This document shows positions 1 through 12,000 of a stretch of DNA of 64,000 nt, one piece after another. Position 1 is the stretch's first letter. Each line of letters opens with the position of its first letter. The translations under genes were made by a program, and so were the position numbers. The DNA lies in contig BSQZ01000001.1 in assembly GCA_033239005.1 (NCBI GenBank), forward strand, positions 11,568,500-11,632,499, read 5' to 3'. The notes beneath the pieces were generated by a model. The model saw nothing but the letters and a program-made list of their open reading frames with translations, was not told where the DNA came from and did not search any database. The stretch comes from Lamellibrachia satsuma. Its lineage: Eukaryota > Annelida > Polychaeta > Sabellida > Siboglinidae.

Positions 1-3000
1 AAATATAATCCACGGAAAAAATTTATCAAAACAAGTACCTACCAAAAATCCTACATAGTGCTACATGATGATGTATTCAGGTGTTCTCTATTATATGACT
101 ATGTAATGACTTACGAGCGTGCTGGTGGTGGTGTGCTGGTGCCATCTGCTGTTGGATCGAGACTGATATCATCCTTATTTTCCAGCCAGTGTTGACACAG
201 CACGCTGAGCTCGGTCTCTGAATCTCTACCCTGTCCAATCCATTTCCATTGTTGGGCTCGCTCCTTGTAGTCGAGCAACGGGACAAAGTTTTCGAGTGAC
301 AGACCTACAATGGTTACCATGACAACAAGAATGAGACAAGCCATTAGAAACAGGCTAGGGTTTCAATAAATGACAACAAAGTACATTTGCAAACGGGTGT
401 TGACAATTTCCAATGCTTGTGGACAAAGCTAATCAGGGTTAGGCATTCACGGGATCACGTGATGGGCAGGTCATTTAACACCTGTAAAATCACATTCCAT
501 TTGTATGCAATGTAAACACGATATTAGGACTGAAACATTCAAATTAGACACATCTAATCATATAAAAAATTGTGGTCTATTAAAACACATGGGACTGTCA
601 ACGTGTTAGAATAGATATTATTTATACTATATAACATGATAATTTTATGACAAAAATAATCAGTCATACCCAAAGAAAAAGATGAAAACTACAACAAACC
701 AAGAACATTTCCGGAGAGAAACTTGAGTGCGGACTGAACCAGTTCTCCCCACTGGGAATGCTCCAGGAACCAATCGTTGAAGAGACCAGCAGATGGAGAC
801 TCCTGCCACTCCCGCACGCGCTCCTCCAACTGAAAGGGCAAAGTTCACAGGTCAACACAGGTCGCAGGAAAATGGCAAAAGTGGCCGCTTCAGGTAGTTT
901 CCTAAACAGCTCTGAGTAGCACAGGTGTATTCTGTGATACACTCTATGGATTAATATTCGTTGGTCTCCTCTTTATCCCTGAAGTCTGGGGTGAGGCTGG
1001 CACCAATATCAGTCATCGATTTTTGTTTCCTTTCTTCTTCATCACTGATCCTGTTTCACTGCTGTCTTCACTCCCCATCCCTCGCTCTCATTCTAAGTTG
1101 CTTCATGACGGTAAATTGCCAGCATGACGTCTCACATGTTTGGTGCCTTGGTTAGGTATTCTTCAATGTCGACAACAGTACCGCCAGTAAGACTGGCTGG
1201 CCAGGAAACAATATAAAACACTAAAAAGCAAAACCGTTAACACAAATTGTAGTGTACAGAAATACACAAATAAATAAATAAAAATTAACTTACAACTAAT
1301 TACGCCAACAGATGAGTTTTACCTTTGCGGTTGTGATGCGACATTCCTGCCTTTCACAGATGAAGTCTCGCAGCAAACAGAAGAAATTTACTGCAGTTTT
1401 GTAGGTTTGGGGCCTGCTGAAACACAGACATCGGTGGTGCTTAGTAACCCTTTCTTAAAATCAGGATCAGAGGGCTTATTCTACTGGTCCATGGGGAGGC
1501 TGTCGCACAGTATCTGGAGTGATACAAACAGAACCAGAGAGGTGTGAAGCACTCACAGTGGCGGGAAAATTTAATACACACACGGAGGTGAATGCAGTGG
1601 TACATATACAACAAACGTTTTTGGCAATATACTTGAGTTTCAAGCATCCTTGTAATTATTTGTACATACGACATACAAAAATATACATAAATATAATTAT
1701 AAGGATATTTGAAACTCAATTACGTTAACAAAAACTACTACTGCACATTCACCATGACGGCAGATTTTTACAGTGATTTTTCCATTGGTGGTTTCACCTT
1801 CCGAATGTTTTTAGCTGAATTATGCAAGAGGGATTTTCAAATCTTCGGCTTTATTAAATAAAATGTTATCATACAACTGTGTGTAAATAAACTTAGTCAA
1901 GTAAAAATACATGAAAATCAACAACAAAAGTAAAATAAAAAACATAAGAGCGGGAATTTTTGGGGGAAATTGGTAGGATGTTTGAAAATTAACCTTCCCA
2001 TAGGGAGAATTTGAAGGTCTGAAGAAAACAATTACCCAGCCATGTCTCCTGTCTCCCTGCCGAGGGATTCGTCGTCTGCCCCCTGCATTGACTCCCCCTC
2101 AATCTTCACGCGCCTCTTCTTTTCAGATGCCTCTTTTGGTTTCTTCTTTCCCGGAGGCCCATGATGAGTCATCGCGCCTGGACACATCACAGAGTCTACA
2201 TCAACTTGACTCATGACATTTAACTCCAAACAGCCCTTTCTAGGGCTAACATCATACGCGTGGTTTATTTTCAGAGTTTTACTTCTCTAGAGTTAGTGTG
2301 TCCACAACAGGTTTTTTCCATTTCCCTATGAGTTCACCCCACTTGAGTCTTGGGGTGAACGAAATTGCCTAAGCTTTGAAACAGCGGAGGTGGAATCGAA
2401 CCAACGTCCTATCGATTGACAGGCGGGTTCTCTAACCAATAGACCATTGACCCCCAACAGACTACAGGTTGACTCAACAGAAATCTCTCACACATCAAGT
2501 GGTGCCCTTGCAGAACACAATATTGAAGAGAAAAGTGTTTTTAATGTTATTTAAATAATTTAACAAGACAAGAATCACAAGACTGTTATCCAAAGCTAAA
2601 ACTCCAGATGACAAGTGGACAAGGAAGTCATTGGCTTATCGAGAGTCCAACAATTGTTAATCCAAATGTATGCAATCTAAGATAATAATTATGTTCCTTC
2701 CTTATATTCAGTCTACACTGTTGTTTTACTACCATAACAGTAACACAACAGGCAGTAATGAGAATACAAAACGTAGTAATAAACACTGTTAACCATGCTT
2801 GGTGAATATATTCTTCTCGTAACAGATATAAACTGGCAGTAAAGGTACATTATTTAAACAGCATATACCTTATATGTTTTAGAACAATTCAAAGCACTTC
2901 AAATACATATTTATTCCAACACCACTTCATCTCCTCTAGACAGCATTACCATGCCGCACTCATAATGAAAATATATTCTGTATATGAAAATTAGAAAAAA

Positions 3001-6000
3001 TTATGGAAAACCAGCAGCTTCTAAACGCAGGCGACTGTTCTGCTCATAATTCATACAGTTAAACCTCAACCCATCAATGCCTCAAACTGCCAACATATAT
3101 CAACCTCCACACCTTAGGACAGAAAGTCACGTCATGTGACTGTGTCATGTTACCTACCTGTTGCTTTCAAAGTCTTTTTGCCTGGATGTGCTCTCTGCAG
3201 TATGTCGTCCAGACACAAGTTTTTTGTGTCTAAATCCGGGTGATCCTTCAAGAAATGAAAGCATGATAATCATGAAAGCTAACTGAATAAACACAAGCAT
3301 AGCTATTCCATAAGGTCAGAAAAGAGTTTAGATCAATGTTGTTGCCAAAGAGCCCCGAAGCAAGAGGATTCACAGAACGAAACTAGAAAATGTAAAATGA
3401 ACGTGTTCTTTAAAACATTTTGTTGAGAAAAATTTATTATTTTTGTACCAGAAGTAGTAAATCCGTTTGTGTTCATTTAATTGTTCCTTATGCTTTTATA
3501 CAGTATTATGATGGGAAACTTACAATGAAAATTCTAAAATACAGCTAACAACTACATACATTATGACTTATTACATGGACCTAACCTCGTTACCTTTTTA
3601 TTGTATGTTTCTGGGCAAATAGATGATGATAATTATTATTATACATTTGCAGCAAACAATAATTATAAAATAGACCGAATGTATTTACCAACTGTTTTAT
3701 TAATTAGGACTTCTTCAGGGTCAAGTTAGCAATTAACTTCACATATTACATGACTCATACAAGTCCAAGCCATGACGAATCTTATTGTGTTCAGGTGTGC
3801 AAATATTGTTTGCTGACAGTACAAATCTGGCATGACTGACCTCTGAATCAAGCCTTCTCTTGCGGTGTCTCTGAAGCATCTCAGCAAAGTCTTCAGCTGT
3901 GATCTCTATGGGGCTGACACCCCTCTTAAGGGCAGTCATCTGACCTAATGTACAGCATTGCAGCGATAATATAAATTATGTTATATTTTATTATCACATT
4001 AAAATGAAAAAGCTTCAAAATTATCTATAACTTATCACTGTGCGATAATTATTTAAATCACAATCGCATCTCTCCTGGAGGCAACATGTCATAATCTGAT
4101 AATAGCTTTGACTGTCACTTGCTCCCTCACTACTGTCTTTATGGTCAATGTTGAAATAATCATTAAAACCGCTGCCAAACACAACTATTAGAAAGCGTGG
4201 CACCAATTTGACAAAGTAGAGCACTACATGAAAAATGGAAATTTTCATCCAATCAGCAATATTGTAAAATCTTGAAATGCGACATTTGCTCGATTAAGAT
4301 AAGATACGTTTTATTACCAAGTAGCAAGTACAAGGAATTTGTAGTGTTGTGGCGTTAGCACAAACATACACTCATGCACCCAATAACACACGGACTAAAC
4401 ATTACATATCACCAAACATAATACTAAAAACAGTTGAAACAAACGAGAGTTATATAATAGATTAAAAAAACCAAAAAAACCCGACATTGTAACTACCTGC
4501 CAGAGGCAAGACATTCATGATGGCTCTCTGTTTAAAAATCTCAGCGCAGGAGAAACTATTGTTGAATCTTGTCATTTTAGTTTTTATGCAACGGTAGCGC
4601 TTACCGGAGGGAAGGAGTACAAGGAGATGGTTGGCTGGATGACATGCGTATTGTGCAATACACTTGGATTTACGCAAACTGCGAGATAAAGAGACCTGAT
4701 AGACGGCATATTTAACCCGATTAGTTTAGAAGCGTTTTTGACGACTGATTCAATTTGATAGAATAGAAAATTACAAGGCACTTTCAATAACTGCGCAGTA
4801 GAAACGTGTTAATATTGCTTGAGATGAGCCAAATCGCTTGAGGTGTCTAAGGAAGTGCATGCGTTTTTGTGCTTTTTTAATGATGTCAATCGAGTTATTA
4901 CACCAGGAGAGATCTTTTGAAATAGTCGAACCCAAAAATTTTACAGAGTCGGCTTGTAAGACTTCAGCACTGTCAATGAAAAGGGGGTGGATGGGTGTTT
5001 TCTTTTTGCGAAAATCAATGATCATTTCCTTAGTTTTGGATATGTTTAGTACCAGGTTGTTGTTCTTACACCAGCCAGCCAGTCTTTGAACTTCCTCTCT
5101 ATACACAGACTCGTTAGCATTGTTGACACAGCCAATTACAGTGGTGTCATCCGAGAACTAAACCACGCGAACAGATTGGTTACCAGATACACAGTCGTTT
5201 GTAAAGAGAGTGAGGATCGAATAGACCAGTCATGGAAGATTTCAGATAACGGAGCATAATATGTTCAAAAACTTTCATCGCAACTGTGGTAAATGCCTGA
5301 GGTAAGTGCCACTGGATGGTAATCGTTAAGGAGCAGGGGACACACACGCACACACGAACGCACGCACGCACACACACACACCACCATTGTCTAGGTATAT
5401 GTGCACATCTGTATCTGTGTGCACTTTTTATGTGTGCTAATTTTTTTCAGAGTTGAAATACCTGTCAGAACCAGGGTTTTCTTGGTTGTGCACCAACTCT
5501 TCATAGCTCACTTTGTTTTAGTTTTAGATAAGTAGCAAATATGACATTTTACTGTCATCTGAAGACCTATTCCTTTAACCTCTTTAGCTCCTCAGTATAT
5601 GTTAACAAGTAATCTATCTTAGTCCATGCTGGTGTGATTATTAAAAAATTCAAAAGCAAACAAACAACATTACAATTGGGTGGACGTTAGTGTGAAAGAG
5701 AGTTTCAGGAAGAAGCTGGTGAGGAGTCTGTTAAAGTGGGCTGGAATGGAAGGGGTACGGTTGACGAAGAGAACAGATGTGCTCAGAGTGAAGCGTAGAA
5801 GGAGACCGAGACTGAGATGGGAGGACTGATGGTGGAGATGGTGGAGATGGTGGAGATGGCAGTGAAAAAGGATCAGTGACGAAAAAAAATCGATGATCAG
5901 TATCTGTGCCAGCCTTACACCGGACTTCAGACTAGTATCTGTGCCAGCCTTACATCAGGGTTTCAGATCAGTATCTGTGCCAGTCTTACCCCGGACTTCA

Positions 6001-9000
6001 GATCAGTATCTGTGCCAGCCTTACCCCGGACTTCAGATCAGTATCTGTGCCAGCCTTACCCCGGACTTCAGATCAGTATCTGTGCCAGCCTTACCCCGGA
6101 CTTCAGATCAGTATCTGTGCCAGCCTTACCCCGGACTTCAGATCAGTATCTGTGCCAGCCTTACCCCGGACTTCAGATCAGTATCTGTGCCAGCCTTACC
6201 CCGGACTTCAGATCAGTATCTGTGCCAGCCTTACCCCGGACTTCAGATCAGTATCTGTGCCAGCCTTACCCCGGACTTCAGATCAGTATCTGTGCCAGCC
6301 TTACCCCGGACTTCAGATCAGTATCTGTGCCAGCCTTACCCCGGACTTCAGATCAGTATCTGTGCCAGCCTTACACCGGACTTCAGATCAGTATCTGTGC
6401 CAGCCTTACCCCGGACTTCAGATCAGTATCTGTGCCAGCCTTACCCCGGACTTCAGATCAGTATCTGTGCCAGCCTTACCCCGGACTTCAGATCAGTATC
6501 TGTGCCAGCCTTACCCCGGACTTCAGAGCAGTATCTGTGCCAGCCTTACCCCGGACTTCAGATCAGTATCTGTGCCAGCCTTACCCCGGACTTCAGAGCA
6601 GTATCTGTGCCAGCCTTACCCCGGACTTCAGAGCAGTATCTGTGCCAGCCTTACCCCGGACTTCAGAGCAGTATCTGTGCCAGCCTTACCACGGACTTCA
6701 GAGCAGTATCTGTGCCAGCCTTACCCCGGACTTCAGATCAGTATCTGTGCCAGCCTTACCACGGACTTCAGAGCAGTATCTGTGCCAGCCTTACCCCGGA
6801 CTTCAGAGCAGTATCTGTGCCAGCCTTACCCCGGACTTCAGAGCAGTATCTGTGCCAGCCTTACCCCGGACTTCAGAGCAGTATCTGTGCCAGCCTTACC
6901 CCGGACTTCAGATCAGTATCTGTGCCAGCCTTACCCCGGACTTCAGATCAGTATCTGTGCCAGCCTTACCCCGGACTTCAGAGCAGTATCTGTGCCAGCC
7001 TTACCCCGGACTTCAGATCAGTATCTGTGCCAGCCTTACCCCGGACTTCAGATCAGTATCTGTGCCAGCCTTACCACGGACTTCAGATCAGTATCTGTGC
7101 CAGCCTTACCCCGGACTTCAGAGCAGTATCTGTGCCAGCCTTACCCCGGACTTCAGATCAGTATCTGTGCCAGCCTTACCCCGGACTTCAGATCAGTATC
7201 TGTGCCAGCCTTACCCGGACTTCAGAGCAGTATCTGTGCCAGCCTTACCCCGGACTTCAGATCAGTATCTGTGCCAGCCTTACCCCGGACTTCAGATCAG
7301 TATCTGTGCCAGCCTTACCCGGACTTCAGATCAGTATCTGTGCCAGCCTTACCCCGGACTTCAGATCAGTATCTGTGCCAGCCTTACCCCGGACTTCAGA
7401 GCAGTATCTGTGCCAGCCTTACCCGGACTTCAGATCAGTATCTGTGCCAGCCTTACCCGGACTTCAGATCAGTATCTGTGCCAGCCTTACCCGGACTTCA
7501 GATCAGTATCTGTGCCAGCCTTACCCGGACTTCAGATCAGTATCTGTGCCAGCCTTACCCCGGACTTCAGATCAGTATCTGTGCCAGCCTTACCCCGGAC
7601 TTCAGATCAGTATCTGTGCCAGCCTTAGCCCCCGGACTTCAGATCAGTATCTGTGCCAGCCTTACCCCGGACTTCAGATCAGTATCTGTGCCAGCCTTAC
7701 CCCGGACTTCAGATCAGTATCTGTGCCAGCCTTACCCCGGACTTCAGAGCAGTATCTGTGCCAGCCTTACCCCGGACTTCAGAGCAGTATCTGTGCCAGC
7801 CTTACCCCGGACTTCAGAGCAGTATCTGTGCCAGCCTTACCCCGGACTTCAGATCAGTATCTGTGCCAGCCTTACCCCGGACTTCAGAGCAGTATCTGTG
7901 CCAGCCTTACCCCGGACTTCAGAGCAGTATCTGTGCCAGCCTTACCCCGGACTTCAGAGCAGTATCTGTGCCAGCCTTACCCCGGACTTCAGATCAGTAT
8001 CTGTGCCAGCCTTACCCCGGACTTCAGAGCAGTATCTGTGCCAGCCTTACCCCGGACTTGATGGTTAAAGAGGAGAGTAACTGTTATAGACAACCTTCTG
8101 AAGGCAGACACCAGACGGTGTAGAAATCTTACTTGCAGATTCTCCATTCATCATGAGAGGCTTTGACGCGAATGTCGCAAGTACCGACGGAGCAGGAGGG
8201 ATCTCAGGTGGGCTCTCTTGTAACGACGACTTGAACAGCTGCTTACGACCTTTTGAACCTACACAGGCACCAATGTTTTGTTTACATAATACCGCAGAAA
8301 CCAAATAAACATCACGGTCTAACAGAACTATAACAGAAAGCATCTCAAGGGTTTCTATAAAGCTTGTGTGGTTGATGTTTTTAACGGTTGGTTTGGAAGG
8401 CACTGTATGAATGCGGGCTGTTCTATTGAAAAGATTCAGCAGGTTGCCTATATAAAAGGTACAAAGCACACATTTGAAAAATATACTCTGACTGTTACGT
8501 GTTTAATTTTAATGTTTTGGGGTGGACGTAAATCTATGGGTGTTGATGACGATCCTGTGAACGCCTGACTTCGATAAACTTTGTCCACAGGTATTGAACA
8601 TTGTTAACAGCTGTTTGTGAAGGCACTGAATGATAAAATTTATCTTCATAAACAGATTACGGTTATAATAAAAAAAAATATTTCAGTTTATTAAACCGTC
8701 AGTCAAGCTGTTTATAGCATGATTTTATGATTATAAACGATCAGACTTCGTAACTTCAATCTTGACAACTTTGACAGACAACACTAGCATGGTTATATTG
8801 GATTGACATGTATGTTGATGCTGATCAACACATGTATGTGTTGATCAGCATCAAGTATTCTGGGGGAGGGGCATAGGCTGGCCAATACAGGGGGCATAGG
8901 CTGGCCAACACTTAAACAAGAAAATATACCCATTCTCCAGATAACTTGGTAGTTTGTAAGTGACTGTCATGATAACAATATTTACAACATTTTAGGATGC

Positions 9001-12000
9001 ACAACGTTATCACTATATTCATCTATGCCTTGATACTTGATGCTCTCAGTCTATCTTGATGGCTTTTTGGAATGCAACTCTTGAAATTGCAACAGGTATA
9101 ATAACGTCTAGCTACCTTTGTATTATGTAACTTACACATAACACCTAGTCACCTAGTCACCTACAAAGGGTAATTTGATTGTTTATAGAAACTGTAACAG
9201 CGGGGTAAATATTCTAAAAAAAAGTGCCGCAAACCGACCGTGGGGTCATAGATGAACCTTTGAAAATTTGGCGTCACAGGTGCAAAGCATCTAGGAGTAG
9301 CATAACGTACACCCACCCACCCACCCACCCCCAGAAAGTCTGGTTACCTATGTGTCGGTCGTCCTCTTCCTCGGAGGAGGTGTCTTCCAGTCCGCACTCC
9401 TCGTTCACTTCCTTTATGACCCTGAAACCATGCAACGAAAACATTGTAATAGCACATCATGAAGCCAAGTAGAGAGTAAATTCCACCTGCGGTGCCTGCA
9501 CGTGCATCCTACTTACACACACAGGCCCTGGATTAACCAGACTGGACCATGCATAGCACGTGCATCATGCGCAAAATTTTTGACTTTATCGAGACACCAC
9601 ACCACGTTGAAATATTCGCATTCTTTTTGTTGTTCAGTATATACTGAAAGTCAAAGCTTACTTCCTGGCTTACTTTCATACTGAAAGGCAATGCAAACTT
9701 CCATACTGAAAGGCAAAGCTAATTTCCTGACTTACTTCCACATTGAAAGGCAAAGCTAATTTCTTGACTTACTTCCACATTGAAAGGCAAAGCTAATTTC
9801 CCGACTTACTTCCACATTGAAAGGCAAAGCTTACTTCCTGACTTACTTCCATGATGAAAAGCAAAGCTTACTTCCTGATTTACTGCAAAGTTGAAAGGCA
9901 AAGCTTACTTCTTGATTTACTTCCATACTGAAAGACAAAGCTTACTTCCTGACTTATTTCAATGTTGAAAAGCAAAGCTTACTTCCTGACTTACTTCCAC
10001 ATTGACAGATAAAGCTTACTTCCTGAGTTACTTTAACGTTGAAAGACAAAGCTTACTTCCTGACTTACTTCCACATTGAAAGACAAAGCTTACTTCCACG
10101 TTGAAAGACAAAGCTTACTTCCTGACTTACTTCCATGTTGAAATGCAAAGCATACTTCCTGACTTTCTTCCATGTTGAAACGCAAAGCTTACTTCCTGAC
10201 TTTCCTCTTCACCCTGTACTCGATGCTGCGTTGCTGCCGTGGCGCCATCTGGTAGCGCTGTGGGTTCAGTCGGAGTGGATCTTCAGTCGGAGGAAGCTGA
10301 TACACTTGTTCCAGGATGTTCTAAACAACACACTTTCTGATTATATCATAAACTTTTATTTACAATTGGTAAATAATATCCCCACCCTCAGGGGAATCTT
10401 CAATTTTTTTTCTCATCCCTATGGGCCCCAGACAGGCCTACAAAATGTCAGCACATAGGGTACAGCATAACATATAATAATGACATTGATAGTATTCAAT
10501 GTTACATTCAGGGCTGTGTTGAGTTACACAAAATAAAACTTGTTACACTACTTTTTAATTTCAATTACAACTGCATTTCTAAATATTTAAAATAATTTAC
10601 AATTACATCATTCCAATTACAATAACAGATATGATATGTGGGATCAACTCTTCATCCAAACATTTATTCAGTATTAATTAATTAAATTATGTGAATTTTT
10701 ATGTTTTGCATATGGTTGATCAAAAGGATTTCTGTAAGACAGCACTTTTTCAGGTAAAGTTTGTTATATAAAAACAATGTAATTCATTATAATTGATGTA
10801 ACTGTTGTAATTACAAGAATTAAATCAAATACAATTACAGCATAATTTAAAACCAGGATCAATTATGTACAACAATTACAGTATTTTGGCTATATTATAA
10901 GGTTGAAGGCTTGGTCATGTTCTCTGAATGGACAACGATAGCCTTCCACATGCCGCTTTCAACTGGACACCATCTGGAGAAAGAGGCAGACCACTCGGCA
11001 CCTGGAGAAGGACTGTTGCAGAAGAGATGAAGATGGCTGCAGAGACCTGGATCGAACTAGATTGGCTCGTCCAAGACCGGCCTAGCTCGAGAAGACTGGT
11101 TGGTGCCTTATGCTCCAGTGGGAGTGAGGAAGATTGCGTGAGTGTAAGGTTGTACCTGTCGACTGATGAGTATTTCCTTCAGTAAGTTGGAGTAGTAGAC
11201 CTTCTGTTGATGTCTGTACTCCTGAAGACGTGCCCGTCGGATCAGGGCTGCATACTTGGCAATGTCTGGGGAAAACTTTCCTTCTGTAGTGGATCCAGAC
11301 GATAGACGGATTCAGCCATACGTTCTCAACACTTAACGCATAGCCTATAAATTTAACTTATATCATACTAGCCAAGTTACCTGGCACGGGATCCATTATG
11401 GATGATCTCAAAACATTAGGGATGATATCTCTGGTTTCATTGGGGAAGTTAGTAGCTCTTTTGTGCAGAGTCATACATTAATGTATTTAAAAAAAACCAC
11501 TTTTTTTTCCGACCACAGTTCATAAGGGTGCGGACTTCGTGTAGATGCAGGCAGTTTTGCATCATGATGCTTAAATATGAACGGTATGTGATGTTTACAG
11601 CATAAAGGACGAGGACAGTTTCACAGGTTGATGTAATTTAAAGTTTCATGTAGAGGCGGATTCTGAGTTAAATCACATCAGTTTTGTGAAGTGCTGTGCA
11701 TCAATGTTTTGAGATCATCTCTTAGTCAAAAATTTTAGTACAAAATGATGATACTATTAAGATACTACTAGGTTTTGCCACTGCATTTTGACATCGGCAA
11801 TTTACCTTTGAGTCTCCTGTGAAACTGTCGAAGGGGACTGTTGAACTTAAAGGTCTGTGATGCGAACAGCCGTTGCAAAGTTTCGTTTTTCTTCTCAGTG
11901 TCCTCCTCAGGAAATGCTGGCAGGAATGTCTGCAAATAAAACAATAGTCGTTACCCAGAAAATCGCTAGACTGCAGGCGTGCAAAGCAACATGGGATCAA

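Noticed and set aside
5895..8059. CRISPR-like array
   Set aside because: The units are contiguous with no unique spacers, and the context is an animal intron. The same holds for the arrays at 20.7, 24.3, 36, 37.8 and 46.4 kb.
5893..8068. Long open frames of 722, 673, 538 and 156 codons as repeat-rich protein genes
   Set aside because: They are three readings of one 35-bp satellite with no stop codon in its plus strand. They have no independent start, splice or domain evidence and lie inside an NFRKB intron on the opposite strand.
10928..11185. 85-codon plus frame starting MDNDSLPHAAFNW
   Set aside because: Its first part has a LINE-like flavour (a short piece ending LGTWRRTVAEEM), but it then runs antisense through NFRKB exon 4 and no longer domain is present. 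At most a small LINE remnant.
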